Positions 10,212 to 20,403 are shown, numbered from the stretch's first letter. The stretch is 64,000 nucleotides of DNA from Aestuariirhabdus litorea (GCF_003864255.1 NZ_QWEZ01000001.1:186001-250000), one strand, 5' to 3'. Translations and numbers: made by a program. The notes: generated from the letters alone by a model not told the origin.

Positions 10212-10667
10212 TCAGTCGAGGGGGGCAATGGCCATCTGGTAGAGTTCGCTGCTGGTTTTCGCCGTGCGCAGGCGGTTCCGGTAGCTGGCGTTGTCGAGAC
10301 GGCCAGCCAGTTCCTGCAAAATCGCCAGGTGCTCACTGGTGGCCTCATTGGGTACGACCAGCGCAAAGATGATATCCACCGGTTGGTCGTCCATGGCATC
10401 GAAGTCGACCCCGTCGGAAAGCTTGAGCAGTGCGGCAATCGCTTCGGTGCAGGACTCGAGACGACAATGGGGGATAGCGATCCCCTTACCGAACCCGGTA
10501 CTGCCGAGGCGTTCCCGCTCAATCAGCCCGTTAAACAGCTCTCCCGCTGAAATCTCCTGTCCCGAGTGGGAAAGGGCTTCGGCGAGGGTTTCTAATACGC
10601 GTTTTTTGCTGCCGCCTTCCGCAGCACAGAGGCTGCGGTCGGGGCTAAGGAGGGATATGAGGTTCAT
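10212..10667 (-). CDS. ptsN: PTS IIA-like nitrogen-regulatory protein PtsN (EIIA-Ntr)
   Basis: This 151-aa protein is the terminal phosphoacceptor of the nitrogen PTS. In other bacteria it controls potassium uptake and links to sigma-54 and nitrogen status. The active-site histidine is H67 in GIAIPHCRLE, and the PTS EIIA type-2 fold motifs (LGSTGFGKG, ALVVPNEATSEHLAIL) are clear. The ATG at 10667 is 9 bp past the hpf stop; a TTG two codons upstream is also open. It is co-directional with rpoN and hpf, the classic sigma-54 cluster. Confidence 0.96.
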   Translation of the reverse strand: MNLISLLSPDRSLCAAEGGSKKRVLETLAEALSHSGQEISAGELFNGLIERERLGSTGFGKGIAIPHCRLESCTEAIAALLKLSDGVDFDAMDDQPVDIIFALVVPNEATSEHLAILQELAGRLDNASYRNRLRTAKTSSELYQMAIAPLD

Positions 10668-10676
10668 GGCCAAGGG

Positions 10677-10964
10677 TTAGCGGGCTAGACTCTTTTCCTT
10701 ATGTTTCATTAGCTGGCGGTCGAGCTTGTCGGCCAGCATATCAATGGCGGCATACATGTCTTGATGAACGGAAGTGGCATGAATGTCAGCGCCACGTACA
10801 TGGAGGTTGGCTTCCGCCTTTTGGCCCTCTTTCTCGATGCTGAGGGTAACGTTGACGCTGGTGATGGTGTCAAAATGGCGCTCCAGGCGGTCAACTTTGG
10901 TTGCTACATATTCACGCAATGCCTCGGTTACATCAACATGATGTCCACTGATATTGATTTGCAT
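10677..10964 (-). CDS. hpf: Ribosome hibernation promoting factor (short HPF)
   Basis: This 95-aa protein belongs to the HPF/YfiA family, which binds the 30S decoding region and helps form inactive 100S ribosomes in stationary phase. The N-terminal MQINISGHHVDVTEALREYV and the VNVTLSIEKEGQKAEANLHV strand are family signatures. The length is that of short HPF, without the dimerisation tail of long HPF. A 124-bp gap separates it from rpoN upstream, while ptsN follows within 10 bp. Confidence 0.96.
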   Translation of the reverse strand: MQINISGHHVDVTEALREYVATKVDRLERHFDTITSVNVTLSIEKEGQKAEANLHVRGADIHATSVHQDMYAAIDMLADKLDRQLMKHKEKSLAR

Positions 10965-11088
10965 GCGTCTTTCTCCTGATCTGTTTTACGTGATACTGAA
11001 CCCATCGTGCGATGGACTCATGCGTTTGCCTCTGTTACCGATCATATCCGAGGCTCGATATCTCTATGTTGCCGTCAATCAATATAAC

Positions 11089-12627
11089 CTATACCAGACG
11101 TTTTCTTTCGTTAGAAGGTGCGATTGAAAGGGATTCACGGTACTTGGCGATGGTGCGCCGTGCGACCTTGATCCCCTGCTCGGCGAGCAGGCCGGCTATT
11201 TTACTGTCACTCAATGGTTTTTTCGGGTTCTCTGCCGCCACCAGCTTTTTGATGATGGCCCGAATGGCGGTCGATGAGCACTCCCCACCACTGGCGGTGC
11301 TGACGTGGCTGGAGAAGAAATACTTAAGCTCAAAAATACCCCGCGGGGTGTGCATGTATTTTTGCGTCGTCACCCGTGAAATGGTCGATTCGTGCATGCT
11401 GACCGCTTCGGCGATGTCATGCAAGACCAGGGGCTTCATCGCCTCGTCGCCATATTCCAGGAACCCCCGTTGGTGCTCCACGATCTGGGTGGCCACCTTC
11501 ATCAGGGTTTCGTTCCGGCTCTGCAGGCTTTTGAGAAACCAGCGCGCCTCCTGCAGGTGGTTTTTGAGGTAGGTGTTGTCTGCGCTGTTGTCGGCACGTT
11601 TCACCAGTGAGGCGTACCCGGAGTTGATTCGCACCCGAGGTACGGCGTCAGGGTTGAGCTCAACGGTCCAGCGGCCATTGACCTTCTTGACCGTGACATC
11701 GGGAATAACGTACTCCGGTTCACTACTCTGGATGCTGTCCCCGGGCTTGGGGTTCAGGGTCTGGATCAACTCAATGGCGGCCTTAAGGTCGGCCTCCTTG
11801 AGTCGGGATTTGCGCATCAGCTGGGCATAATCGTGGGTGCCCAGAAGATTGATGTACTTTTCCACCACCAGTCGCGCCGAACCCAGGTGGGGTGTGCTCT
11901 CGGGGAGTTGCGCAAGCTGGATCAGCAAACATTCGGTAAGGGAGCGTGCGGCCACCCCCACCGGGTCAAATTGCTGGATGCGGCGCAGTACGGCTTCCAC
12001 CTCATCGAGCTCAATCTCCAGCTCCTCCTCGATCCCCTCCAGCAGCTCTTCGCAGCTGCAGCTGAGGTAACCATCTTCGGTGAGCGCGTCAATAATGGTG
12101 ACGGCGATCGCCCGGTCCGTATCGGACATCGGGGTGAGGTTGAGTTGCCACTCCAGGTGCGATTGCAGTGACTCGGTGGTACTGGCACGTGCGGCCGGGT
12201 TGTAGTCGTCATTGTCCCCTCCACCGGAGCCGGAAGAGGGGGGCAGGCTGGACTGGTAAACGTCATCCCAGGCGGTGTCCACCGGGAGGTCCTCTGGGAT
12301 GTTGTCCTGCCAGTCGTCGGACATCACCTCATTTTCGTTGTTGGCGCTGTCGACGCTCTGCTGCTCCTGCTTGCGCTGTTCACCCTCGCTCAGGGTGTTG
12401 TAATCGGTAGCGCTGTCAAACTCGTTATTGTCGCCACTTTGGTCGTGATCGGATGAGGATTCGCTGTCTGAGCCCTCTTCGGCTTCCAGCATGGGGTTGG
12501 ACTCAAGGGCTTGCTGAACCTCCTGTTGCAGGTCCAGGGTAGACAGTTGAAGGAGCTTGATGGCTTGCTGCAGCTGAGGGGTCATGGTCAGCTGCTGGCC
12601 CATTTTCAGGACTAAGGATGGTTTCAT
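11089..12627 (-). CDS. rpoN: RNA polymerase sigma-54 factor RpoN
   Basis: RpoN is the alternative sigma factor that reads -24/-12 promoters with NtrC-type activators. The 512-aa protein has region I (glutamine-rich, [19 protein letters not shown]), a long acidic serine/aspartate-rich region II (about residues 45-150), the core-binding domain, the HTH, and the C-terminal RpoN box [12 protein letters not shown]. It follows lptB and precedes hpf on the minus strand, the widespread order in proteobacteria. A candidate target promoter lies in this window, upstream of aapJ at 29.24 kb. Confidence 0.98.
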   Translation of the reverse strand: MKPSLVLKMGQQLTMTPQLQQAIKLLQLSTLDLQQEVQQALESNPMLEAEEGSDSESSSDHDQSGDNNEFDSATDYNTLSEGEQRKQEQQSVDSANNENEVMSDDWQDNIPEDLPVDTAWDDVYQSSLPPSSGSGGGDNDDYNPAARASTTESLQSHLEWQLNLTPMSDTDRAIAVTIIDALTEDGYLSCSCEELLEGIEEELEIELDEVEAVLRRIQQFDPVGVAARSLTECLLIQLAQLPESTPHLGSARLVVEKYINLLGTHDYAQLMRKSRLKEADLKAAIELIQTLNPKPGDSIQSSEPEYVIPDVTVKKVNGRWTVELNPDAVPRVRINSGYASLVKRADNSADNTYLKNHLQEARWFLKSLQSRNETLMKVATQIVEHQRGFLEYGDEAMKPLVLHDIAEAVSMHESTISRVTTQKYMHTPRGIFELKYFFSSHVSTASGGECSSTAIRAIIKKLVAAENPKKPLSDSKIAGLLAEQGIKVARRTIAKYRESLSIAPSNERKRLV

Positions 12628-12739
12628 AGATAAAAGAGTGTCCGGTCCATAATCTGCCTGTCTTCTTGAGGAGGGCCGCTCTGTTGGTCACGGCAAAATT
12701 CTTGCATGGCCCATTATAGGGCTGAACGGGGCCCAATGC

Positions 12740-13465
12740 CTATATGCGGAACTGATGTCCTAGGTAGACATCCTTGACCTTCTGGTTGTTCATCACGGTT
12801 TCGGGATCGCCCTCGGCAATGATCTTGCCCTCGCTGACGATATAAGCCAACTCACAGATGTCCAGGGTTTCGCGTACGTTGTGGTCAGTAATCAGGACCC
12901 CTATACCTATGTTGCGCAGGTGGCGAACCACCTCCTTGATGTCGTTGACCGAGATAGGGTCAACGCCGGCGAAGGGCTCATCCAGCAGGATAAAGGCGGG
13001 TTCCATGGCCAGTGCGCGGGCGATCTCGACCCGGCGCCGCTCACCACCGGAGAGGCTGATACCTGTGCTGTTGCGAATATGGGTGATATGGAACTCCTGC
13101 AGCAGCTCCTCCAGTTTCTCCAGTCGCTGTTTACGGTTGAGATCCTTGCGGGTCTCCAGGATGGCGAGGATGTTCTGGGTGACGCTGAGCTTGCGAAAGA
13201 TGGAGGCTTCCTGGGTGAGATAGCCGATCCCCTTGCGGGCGCGCCCGTGCATGGGCAGGCGGGTGATGTCCTCGCCGTCGATCAGGATCTGGCCGTCATC
13301 CGCGTTAACCAGGCCGACGATCATGTAGAAGCTGGTGGTTTTGCCAGCCCCGTTGGGGCCCAGCAGCCCGACAATCTGGTTGCTGCTGATGCTGACCGAG
13401 ATGTCCTCGACCACCTTTCTTCCGCGGTAGCTTTTCGCCAGATGGAGTGCTTTTAGGGTCGCCAT
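12740..13465 (-). CDS. lptB: LPS export ABC transporter ATPase LptB
   Basis: This is the cytoplasmic ATPase of the LptB2FG complex that extracts lipopolysaccharide from the inner membrane. The 241-aa protein has Walker [10 protein letters not shown], the signature [15 protein letters not shown], Walker [13 protein letters not shown] and the switch histidine in ITDHNVRET. It starts 8 bp after lptA on the minus strand. The partner permeases lptF and lptG are not in the window, as usual. Confidence 0.97.
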   Translation of the reverse strand: MATLKALHLAKSYRGRKVVEDISVSISSNQIVGLLGPNGAGKTTSFYMIVGLVNADDGQILIDGEDITRLPMHGRARKGIGYLTQEASIFRKLSVTQNILAILETRKDLNRKQRLEKLEELLQEFHITHIRNSTGISLSGGERRRVEIARALAMEPAFILLDEPFAGVDPISVNDIKEVVRHLRNIGIGVLITDHNVRETLDICELAYIVSEGKIIAEGDPETVMNNQKVKDVYLGHQFRI

Positions 13466-13473
13466 GGGTCGCG

Positions 13474-13983
13474 TTACTGCTTGCTCTTGGGCTGGATAAT
13501 CATCTCGACACGACCGCCGGTGTCAGCGCGGTCGCTGCTCTGGGCGCTCACCGTCTGGGTGACCGTATTGTAATGGATGGTGTCTCCGCTGAAGGAGTTG
13601 CCCTCCTGCAGCAGCTGTGCATTGTGTTGCAGGGTCACCTGCTCTCGAGCGATGGCGTAGTCGATGGTGTGGCCATAGGCCTTGATGATCTCTTTGTCGG
13701 CAGCGGGCTTTTCCCGGTAGTGGGCCGGACTCCCCTCGGCAACCATACGGGTAACGGTTCCATCCGTGGTGAATACGGTGATTTTGTCGCCGCTGATGTG
13801 AATGGAGCCCTGGTCCATGGTCACATTACCGCTGTATACCGCACGTCCCATGCCCTCGTTGATATCCGCAGAGTCGGCCTTGATGCGGATCGGCTGCCCG
13901 CGATCCTCTGGCAATGCCCAGGCGGATGCACTGAACAGCACGCTGGTGGCCAGGGTAAGGAGCAGGGAGCTATTGAACTTCAT
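13474..13983 (-). CDS. lptA: LPS transport periplasmic protein LptA
   Basis: LptA forms the periplasmic bridge that carries LPS from LptC to LptD. The ATG at 13983 gives a 169-aa protein with a clear signal peptide ([20 protein letters not shown], cleaved after about residue 23), followed by the OstA-type beta-jellyroll ([21 protein letters not shown]). An upstream in-frame extension lies inside lptC and lacks a signal peptide at its start, so I reject it. The gene overlaps the lptC end by 14 bp. Confidence 0.95.
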   Translation of the reverse strand: MKFNSSLLLTLATSVLFSASAWALPEDRGQPIRIKADSADINEGMGRAVYSGNVTMDQGSIHISGDKITVFTTDGTVTRMVAEGSPAHYREKPAADKEIIKAYGHTIDYAIAREQVTLQHNAQLLQEGNSFSGDTIHYNTVTQTVSAQSSDRADTGGRVEMIIQPKSKQ

Positions 13984-14539
13984 AGGTGCCTCTGACATTG
14001 GATAACAGCTGAACGCGATTCTGGTCAAGGTGGGCGTTTAACCCGACCGCTCGGGTGACGCTCTGGGGGGTGGTGATTATAACCGGACGGCTGGTTGATG
14101 CCAGTTCCTGACCAGAGTATAGAGTGATGAAATCAGTATCAAGGCGTCCCTGTTCACTGCCGTCCCTGGCTCGCGCCACTATCAGCACCTCGTCCCACAG
14201 CTCCAGGTCCTTACTGCCGGGCAGGAGCTTTCCATTACTGGCGCTGATGTGGCGCTCGCCCTGTTCCCGGTAGAGCACCATGCGGGGTTGCCGGATGATA
14301 GTGGTGTCATCAAGCGGGTAGTGGTTGACCTCTTGCGCGTGCATCCGGTGATCCAGCTCACCCTGCTGGTTGAAGCGAACCAGGCGGGCGTTGGTCAGGT
14401 AGAAGTCCGCCTCCTGGCGTTCGCTGGGGTCAGTATCCGGTGGGGTAAGTGCCTGTCGGAGAGGCGTGTTCTGGTAGAGGTAAAAGCCGCCGTAGGCCAG
14501 CAGGGCGCTAACCAGCAGGGAGATCAGGGCGGCTCTCAC
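13970..14539 (-). CDS. lptC: LPS export protein LptC
   Basis: LptC is a bitopic inner-membrane protein that receives LPS from LptBFG and hands it to LptA. The chosen GTG start at 14539 (MRAALISLLVSALLAYGGFYLY) puts the single membrane helix at residues 3-20 and gives 189 aa, the normal family length. The rest is the periplasmic jellyroll, with the family motif ADFYLTNARLVRFNQQGELDHRM. It starts 11 bp after the kdsC stop and overlaps lptA at its 3' end, so translation is probably coupled. Confidence 0.93.
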   Translation of the reverse strand: MRAALISLLVSALLAYGGFYLYQNTPLRQALTPPDTDPSERQEADFYLTNARLVRFNQQGELDHRMHAQEVNHYPLDDTTIIRQPRMVLYREQGERHISASNGKLLPGSKDLELWDEVLIVARARDGSEQGRLDTDFITLYSGQELASTSRPVIITTPQSVTRAVGLNAHLDQNRVQLLSNVRGTYEVQ

Positions 14540-14549
14540 AAGGGGGTAC

Positions 14550-15074
14550 TCACAGGTAGCTGTCCAGCGCTTCCTGCAGCTTCCCCTGGGCGTCCAGCAG
14601 GGCATCGCAGAACTCGCGGGCGGCGCCCTGGCCGCCGGGCTTCAGGGTAACAGCGCAGGCGTGCTGTTTGACGAAATCGTGGGCGTTGGCCACCGCCGCC
14701 CCTAACCCCACGCGGCGTATTGCAGCGAGGTCGGGGAGGTCGTCACCGAGGTAGGCAACCTCCTCAAGGGCCAGCCCCAGCTGGGGCAGCAGCTCCTGCA
14801 GGGCGACGAGTTTGTCCTCACGGCCCTGATAGAGGTGGGCGATCCCCAGGTTTTGAGCCCGCCGGGCCACCAGTTGCGATTCGCGCCCGGTGATGATGGC
14901 GGTCTCGATGCCGGCACGCTGCAGCATCTTGATGCCCTGGCCGTCGAGGGTGGAGAAGGCCTTCAGCTCCTCGCCGTTTTCGCTGAACAGTAGCTGGCCG
15001 TTGGTGAGCACGCCATCCACATCGAACACTGCCAGGCGAATGCGTTGTGCGCGCTCTTTCAGGTGGCTGAACAT
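14550..15074 (-). CDS. kdsC: 3-deoxy-D-manno-octulosonate 8-phosphate phosphatase KdsC
   Basis: KdsC dephosphorylates Kdo-8-phosphate in the synthesis of the LPS inner-core sugar Kdo. The 174-aa HAD-superfamily protein has the nucleophile motif FDVDGVLTNG (D18, D20), ITGR (motif II) and the motif III/IV region YLGDDLPDLAAI. It is a C0-type tetrameric HAD with no cap domain, as expected. It overlaps kdsD by one base (kdsD ends and kdsC starts at 15074), indicating translational coupling. Confidence 0.96.
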   Translation of the reverse strand: MFSHLKERAQRIRLAVFDVDGVLTNGQLLFSENGEELKAFSTLDGQGIKMLQRAGIETAIITGRESQLVARRAQNLGIAHLYQGREDKLVALQELLPQLGLALEEVAYLGDDLPDLAAIRRVGLGAAVANAHDFVKQHACAVTLKPGGQGAAREFCDALLDAQGKLQEALDSYL

Positions 15075-16048
15075 CAGACGACCCCCGCGCGCAGCAGGTC
15101 GTGCATATTGAGTGCGCCAACCGGTTTCTGCTCGGCATTGATGACGATCAGGCCATTGATTTTGGTCTCCTCCATGATATGCACCGCCTCGGCGGCCAGA
15201 ACCCCCTGGGTGACGGTTTTGCAGCGGCGGGTCATCACCTCGTCGATGGCGGTGGTGGCCATGTTGAGCTCATGGTCCAGGGAGCGGCGCAGGTCGCCAT
15301 CGGTGAAGACGCCGCTGAGGGTGCCGTCACTGGCAACGATGGCGGTCATCCCCAGCCCCTTGTGGGTCATCTCCAGCAGCGCATCGCGCAGCAGGGTGCC
15401 TTCGCTGACTATGGGGAGCCGTTCGCCGCTGTGCATCACATCATCCACCTTCAGTAGAAGGCGTCGGCCAAGGGCGCCGCCGGGGTGGGAGAAAGCAAAG
15501 TCTTCTGCACTGAAACCGCGTCGCTCCAGCAGGGCGATCGCCAGTGCATCGCCCATCACCAGGGAGACGGTGGTACTGGAGGTGGGGGCCAGGTTGAGGG
15601 GGCAGGCCTCCTGCTTGACGCCGGTATTGAGGTTGACATTGGCGGCTTGCGCGAGCGCGGAATCGGGGTTCCCTGTCATACTGATCATCGGCACGCCCAG
15701 GCGCTTGAGGAGGGGGATCAGGGTGATCATCTCGCCGGTGTTACCCGAGTTGGAGAGGGTGATGACCACATCGTCCACGGTGATCATGCCTAAGTCGCCG
15801 TGGCAGGCCTCACCCGGGTGGACAAAGAAGGCGGGGCTGCCGGTGCTGGCCAGGGTGGCGGCCATCTTGGTGCCAATGTGTCCGGACTTGCCCATGCCGA
15901 CAACCACAATCCGGCCGCGGCAGTTCATCAGCAGCTCGCAGGCACGCTCGAAATCCTCGTCGATCCGCTGCAGAAGCTCACCGATCGCCTCCTGTTCCAT
16001 GCGTACGGTACGCAGGCCCGATTCCTTGAAACTGATGGGGTGGCTCAT
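15074..16048 (-). CDS. kdsD: D-arabinose 5-phosphate isomerase KdsD (KpsF/GutQ family)
   Basis: KdsD converts ribulose 5-phosphate to arabinose 5-phosphate, the first step toward Kdo. The 324-aa protein has an N-terminal SIS sugar-isomerase domain (GRIVVVGMGKSGHIGTK; PGEACHGDLGMI) and two C-terminal CBS domains (about residues 205-324). It is followed directly by kdsC, lptC, lptA and lptB, coupling Kdo synthesis to LPS export. Confidence 0.96.
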   Translation of the reverse strand: MSHPISFKESGLRTVRMEQEAIGELLQRIDEDFERACELLMNCRGRIVVVGMGKSGHIGTKMAATLASTGSPAFFVHPGEACHGDLGMITVDDVVITLSNSGNTGEMITLIPLLKRLGVPMISMTGNPDSALAQAANVNLNTGVKQEACPLNLAPTSSTTVSLVMGDALAIALLERRGFSAEDFAFSHPGGALGRRLLLKVDDVMHSGERLPIVSEGTLLRDALLEMTHKGLGMTAIVASDGTLSGVFTDGDLRRSLDHELNMATTAIDEVMTRRCKTVTQGVLAAEAVHIMEETKINGLIVINAEQKPVGALNMHDLLRAGVV

Positions 16049-16066
16049 ATCGCTGTTACCAAAGCC

Positions 16067-17032
16067 CTATATAGTGAAGTACAAGGCGACATAATACGCG
16101 CTATAGCACGCAAATAGAATGCTGCCACTCAGGCGCCCGATTCCGCCTCGGCGCAGCGCCAGCCAAGCCATCGCGGCCAGCAGCAGGGTGAAACCGAGCA
16201 TGCTGAGGTAGTCGCGCATCAAGATCTCGGGCCCGAAACTGGAGGGGGAGATCAATCCGGGCACCGCCAGTACCGTCAACAGGTTGAACAGGTTGGATCC
16301 GACCACGTTGCCCAGCGCAATCTCGTGATGCTTCTTGAGGGCGCTGGCAATGGAGGCCGCCAGTTCAGGCAGGCTGGTACCGACCGCGACAACGGTCAAT
16401 CCGATGACCAGGTCGCTGACCCCAAACATCAGAGCCATCTCCGTAGCGCCCCACACCAGCGCACGGGAGCTGATTATCAGTACGACCAGGCCGATCAGCA
16501 GGATGCCCAGTGCGCGGGGCAGTGGCATTTCCGGAATCTCATCGGCCTCCGCCTGCGCCAGCTGCTGGTCGGCATTGGCCAGGGGGGGCTTTTGCCAGCG
16601 AAACAGCAGGTAGAGGGTGACCAGCATGGCCGACAGCAACAGCAGGCCGTCGCTGACGCCGAGGTGGAGGTCGAACAGGCAGGCACCGGCCAGCAGGGTG
16701 ACAACCACCAGTAAGGGGATCTCCCGCAGGATCAGCGAGTTTTTGACCGGCAAGGGGGCGATCAGGGCGGTGATGGCCAGCACCAGGCCGATGTTGGCAA
16801 TGTTGGAACCAATGGCGTTGCCAGCGGCCAGCCCTGTGTGATCATCGAGTGCTGCCATGACCGATACCAGGATTTCAGGGGCCGATGTACCGAGGGCAAC
16901 CACCGTCAAGCCGATCAGCAACGGAGACATGCCGAGCTGCCGTGCGGTGGCGGCGGCCCCTTCGACAAAGCGGTCGGCGCTCCAGATCAGGGCGGCGAAT
17001 CCCGCTGCGATGGAAAGCAGTGCCAGTAACAT
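16067..17032 (-). CDS. yrbG: Calcium/sodium antiporter, YrbG-type (CaCA superfamily)
   Basis: This is a polytopic inner-membrane cation exchanger of about 321 aa. The two inverted alpha repeats that define the superfamily are visible: GNAIGSNIANIGLVLAIT in the first half and GNVVGSNLFNLLTVLAVP in the second, each preceded by a G-T-S-x-PE motif (ALGTSAPEI and AVGTSLPEL). I start at the ATG at 17032 because the upstream in-frame extension is proline/histidine-rich and not membrane-like. It is the first gene of the minus-strand LPS/rpoN block and is divergent from mlaF. Confidence 0.93.
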   Translation of the reverse strand: MLLALLSIAAGFAALIWSADRFVEGAAATARQLGMSPLLIGLTVVALGTSAPEILVSVMAALDDHTGLAAGNAIGSNIANIGLVLAITALIAPLPVKNSLILREIPLLVVVTLLAGACLFDLHLGVSDGLLLLSAMLVTLYLLFRWQKPPLANADQQLAQAEADEIPEMPLPRALGILLIGLVVLIISSRALVWGATEMALMFGVSDLVIGLTVVAVGTSLPELAASIASALKKHHEIALGNVVGSNLFNLLTVLAVPGLISPSSFGPEILMRDYLSMLGFTLLLAAMAWLALRRGGIGRLSGSILFACYSAYYVALYFTI

Positions 17033-17256
17033 AAGGGTGTCCGTCAAAAAAGGGGGGGTAATTAAAGAGATTATGCCATGGGAATGCAAGCGTGGCCGGG
17101 GCAATGCACAGACAGCTATACATACAGCTATAAGGTATGGTGGCGACAGCGTCCATAAGTGATTAGAATGCGCTGAAGTCCCTGTATTGAGTCTGCTGTC
17201 CATCCCGGTCTGGATATAGCTTGAGTGTGTTGGATGCCAAGGAGTCGGCTGGCGCT

Positions 17257-18072
17257 ATGAAGGTTTTTGATAACCCCTATGTGGAGATGTGCGGACTCAG
17301 CTTCCGGCGGGGAGAGCGTGTCATTTTTGACTCGATCGATATCAAGATCCCCCGGGGTAAAATCACCGGTATCATGGGGCCGAGCGGGACCGGCAAAACC
17401 ACCCTGCTGAAACTGATCGGTGCCCAGCTCAGGCCCGACAAGGGCATTGTCAAGGTGGACGGACAGGACGTGACCACCATGGCCCGCGGTGACCTGTTCC
17501 GGGTGCGCAAAAAGATGGGAATGCTGTTCCAGAGCGGAGCGCTGTTCACAGACCTGAGCGTATTCGAAAACGTGGCCTTTCCCCTGCGGGTGCACACCCA
17601 GCTGAGCGAGTCCCTGATTCGGGACCTGGTGTTGATGAAACTGCAGGCCGTGGGTTTGCGCGGTGCAAGGGATCTGATGCCAAGTGAGTTGTCCGGGGGG
17701 ATGGCGCGGCGGGTTGCCCTGGCCCGCGCGATTGTGCTGGATCCGCAGATGATGATGTACGATGAGCCCTTTGTGGGGCAGGACCCCATGGCAATGGGGG
17801 TGCTGGTGCAACTGATTCGAATGCTCAATGATGCCCTGCAGCTGACCAGCGTGATTGTCTCCCACGATGTACATGAAACCGCCAGCATCGCGGACTATAT
17901 CTATGTGGTGGGGGATACCCATGTGCTGGGGTTCGGTACCCCCAAGGAGATGCTCAACTCCACCGACCCGCGCATTCGCCAGTTTATGCAGGGGCTGCCC
18001 GATGGCCCGGTGCCGTTCCACTACCCTGCCCAGGAGTACCTGAGGGATCTGATCGGTGAGCCCAATGCATAG
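17257..18072 (+). CDS. mlaF: Phospholipid ABC transporter ATP-binding protein MlaF
   Basis: MlaF is the ATPase of the MlaFEDB complex that moves phospholipids between the inner membrane and the periplasmic carrier MlaC, keeping the outer membrane asymmetric. The 271-aa protein has Walker [10 protein letters not shown], signature [15 protein letters not shown] and Walker [14 protein letters not shown]. The ATG at 17257 matches the family start; a TTG at 17221 would add 12 residues. It overlaps mlaE by 8 bp. Confidence 0.96.
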   Translation: MKVFDNPYVEMCGLSFRRGERVIFDSIDIKIPRGKITGIMGPSGTGKTTLLKLIGAQLRPDKGIVKVDGQDVTTMARGDLFRVRKKMGMLFQSGALFTDLSVFENVAFPLRVHTQLSESLIRDLVLMKLQAVGLRGARDLMPSELSGGMARRVALARAIVLDPQMMMYDEPFVGQDPMAMGVLVQLIRMLNDALQLTSVIVSHDVHETASIADYIYVVGDTHVLGFGTPKEMLNSTDPRIRQFMQGLPDGPVPFHYPAQEYLRDLIGEPNA

Positions 18073-18856
18073 CCTTCTTGCCAAGCTTCGCCTGTTGGGG
18101 CGCGCCGGTCTCGAGCGCCTGGAGGCGCTGGGACGCGCCTTTATCATGCTGCTTCGCGCGATCTTCGGTCGCTCGCTGTTTGGCTCCCGCTTTCAGCTGC
18201 TACTGGCGCAGATCTACTCTGTGGGGGTGCTGTCGCTGATTATTATCACGGTGTCGGGGCTCTTTATCGGCATGGTACTGGGGCTGCAGGGGTACAATAT
18301 CCTGGTCAAGTATGGCTCTGAGCAGGCGGTTGGGCAGATGGTGGCCTTGACACTGGTTCGCGAGCTGGGTCCGGTGGTAACGGCTCTGCTGTTTGCCGGC
18401 CGGGCGGGCTCTGCCCTCACCGCCGAGATCGGTTTGATGAAAGCCACCGAACAGCTCTCCAGTATGGAGATGATCGGTGTGGACCCCCTTAAGCGGATCG
18501 TGGCCCCCCGCTTCTGGGCCGGCTTTATCTCCATGCCCCTGCTGGCGTTGATCTTCAGCTGCGTGGGGGTGATTGGCGGTGCCATGGTGGGGGTGAACTG
18601 GCTGGGCATCTACGAAGGCTCTTTCTGGGGAGTGATGCAAAACTCGGTGACCTTTGAGGGGGATGTGCTCAACGGTATTATCAAGAGCATTGTGTTTGGT
18701 TTTGTGGTGACCTGGATTGCGGTGTTTCAGGGATACGATTGTGTGCCCACCTCCGAGGGAATCAGCCGGGCGACAACCCGGACCGTGGTTTACTCCTCTC
18801 TGGCGGTGCTGGGGCTGGACTTTATTTTGACCGCAGTGATGTTTGGAGAACTGTAA
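18065..18856 (+). CDS. mlaE: Phospholipid ABC transporter permease MlaE
   Basis: This is the integral membrane permease of the Mla system (263 aa), with about five to six hydrophobic helices and the MlaE signature region [27 protein letters not shown]. It carries the family motif around the coupling helix ([15 protein letters not shown]). The ATG at 18065 overlaps the end of mlaF; a GTG three codons upstream is also possible. The gene order mlaFEDCB is complete. Confidence 0.96.
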   Translation: MHSLLAKLRLLGRAGLERLEALGRAFIMLLRAIFGRSLFGSRFQLLLAQIYSVGVLSLIIITVSGLFIGMVLGLQGYNILVKYGSEQAVGQMVALTLVRELGPVVTALLFAGRAGSALTAEIGLMKATEQLSSMEMIGVDPLKRIVAPRFWAGFISMPLLALIFSCVGVIGGAMVGVNWLGIYEGSFWGVMQNSVTFEGDVLNGIIKSIVFGFVVTWIAVFQGYDCVPTSEGISRATTRTVVYSSLAVLGLDFILTAVMFGEL

Positions 18857-18858
18857 GC

Positions 18859-19314
18859 ATGCGCATGAGAACGGTGGAGATCAGTGTTGGCGCCTTTATT
18901 GTGGCAGGGATATTGGCACTGGTGATGGTGGCTCTGCGGGTGAGCGGTCTGACCATCTCGGCCGCCGATAACGACTATCGCCTGATCGCCCATTTCAGCA
19001 ATGTGGGAGGGTTGGGCCTGAGGGCCAAGGTCTCCATGAGTGGCGTGGCCATTGGTAAGGTAGTGGCCATCGAGTACGACCGTGATGCCTACGATGCCAA
19101 GGTGACCATGGAGATCAGTGGCTACTACGACAACATTCCCTACGACAGTACGGCCTCCATTCTGACCTCTGGCCTGCTGGGCGAGCAGTATGTAGGGATC
19201 AGTGTGGGTGGTGATAGCGAATACCTGGCCGATGGCGACGAGTTTGAGGATACCCAGTCGGCAATGGTGCTGGAGGAGTTGATTGGAAAGTTCCTCTTGA
19301 ATTCGGTTGAGTAG
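18859..19314 (+). CDS. mlaD: Mla system MCE-domain lipid-binding protein MlaD
   Basis: MlaD is anchored in the inner membrane by one N-terminal helix (about residues 8-28) and forms a hexameric periplasmic ring through its MCE domain (DYRLIAHFSNVGGLGLRAKVSMSGVAIGKV). The 151-aa length and the ASILTSGLLGEQYVGIS pore-loop region are typical. The ATG at 18859 is two bases after the mlaE stop. Confidence 0.96.
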   Translation: MRMRTVEISVGAFIVAGILALVMVALRVSGLTISAADNDYRLIAHFSNVGGLGLRAKVSMSGVAIGKVVAIEYDRDAYDAKVTMEISGYYDNIPYDSTASILTSGLLGEQYVGISVGGDSEYLADGDEFEDTQSAMVLEELIGKFLLNSVE

Positions 19315-19370
19315 GATTAAGGGGTTGCGAGATAATGGGGGCTCTGCATAGGCGCAAAGAGGGTCGAAGT

Positions 19371-20015
19371 ATGAAATGGCTATTATCAACCAGCCTGGTG
19401 TTGTGGCTGCTCTCCCCCCTTGCCATGGCGACCGAGTCGGGTCCCGAGCAGGTGGTGCGCGATATCACCGATCGTATGCTGGTGTTGCTCAAGGAGCAGC
19501 GCGCCCTTTATCACAGTGACCCGGAGACCCTCTACCGGGCGCTGGATGAGCTGCTTACGCCGGTGGTGGCCTTTGATGCCATCGCCAGCAGTGTGGTCAG
19601 CGCCAAATACAATCGTGATGCTACGCCGGAGCAGATGCAGCGCTTCGAAGGCGTTTTCAAGCGCAGCCTGGTGGAGTTCTACGGCAAAGCGATCAGCCAG
19701 TTTGACGACAGCCAGTTCAATATCACGATCGTGGTCAAGCCGGTGGATCCCGGTAAGTTGGACAAGCGCCGGGTGCCCGTCGATATGGATGTGACCACCG
19801 CTAATGGCACCCTGATCCCACTGACCTACACCATGTTTCAGGACGACAACGGAAACTGGAAGATGCGCAATGTGATCGTTAACGGAATCAATATCGGTAA
19901 GTTGTTCCGCACCCAGTTTGACCAGGCGATGCAGGATAACAACAAGAACCTGCAATACGTCATTGATAACTGGGGTGCCATCCTGTCCCAGAGCAACGAG
20001 CTCCAGTCCAGCTGA
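19371..20015 (+). CDS. mlaC: Periplasmic phospholipid-binding protein MlaC
   Basis: MlaC shuttles phospholipid across the periplasm between the MlaA/OmpC outer-membrane complex and MlaFEDB. The ATG at 19371 has an AGAGGG ribosome site and opens a signal peptide (MKWLLSTSLVLWLLSPLAMA, cleaved near residue 20). The mature Tol-tolerance/Ttg2 domain has the segment YHSDPETLYRALDELLTPVVAFDAIA. The length is 214 aa, and the stop overlaps the mlaB start (TGATG). Confidence 0.95.
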   Translation: MKWLLSTSLVLWLLSPLAMATESGPEQVVRDITDRMLVLLKEQRALYHSDPETLYRALDELLTPVVAFDAIASSVVSAKYNRDATPEQMQRFEGVFKRSLVEFYGKAISQFDDSQFNITIVVKPVDPGKLDKRRVPVDMDVTTANGTLIPLTYTMFQDDNGNWKMRNVIVNGINIGKLFRTQFDQAMQDNNKNLQYVIDNWGAILSQSNELQSS

Positions 20016-20317
20016 TGCGTGCCCAGGCCTGGCTGTCGGGGCGGCAGGAGATCTCCCTTTCGGGTGAGATTGACTTCGACAGTGCCCCGGCTCTCGATGG
20101 GCTGGTCAAATCCCTTCTGGCGCAAGCGCCCGGCATCACCTGGACCCTCAATATGGACGGGGTGTTGCGGGTAAACAGCGTGGGGCTGGCTCTGCTGGTG
20201 GAGTGGAAGCGTTTTCTGGAGGGGCAGCAGGGCTCCATCCAGGTGCTGGAGATACCGGCCGAGCTGGTGGACCTGGCACGGGTCTGTGGCCTCGATGAGA
20301 TCCTGCGCGTCCTGTGA
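20015..20317 (+). CDS. mlaB: STAS-domain protein MlaB
   Basis: MlaB is the small cytoplasmic STAS-domain regulator that stabilises and activates MlaF. The 100-aa protein has the STAS core LNMDGVLRVNSVGLALLVEWKRF, including the conserved serine near the helix start. Its ATG overlaps the mlaC stop in a TGATG junction, implying coupled translation. It completes the mlaFEDCB operon. Confidence 0.93.
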   Translation: MRAQAWLSGRQEISLSGEIDFDSAPALDGLVKSLLAQAPGITWTLNMDGVLRVNSVGLALLVEWKRFLEGQQGSIQVLEIPAELVDLARVCGLDEILRVL

Positions 20318-20403
20318 CCCCGGCCACTGTCCGCCCTTTCGCACTAGTGCGTATTCTTATATCATGAGCGCCCTTTTTTATACCGCACAGGATGAGGTGA
20401 TCA

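Noticed and set aside
17112-17132. Direct repeat ACAGCTATA twice, 12 bp apart, in the yrbG-mlaF gap
   Set aside because: Too short to distinguish from chance; no fit to a known site.
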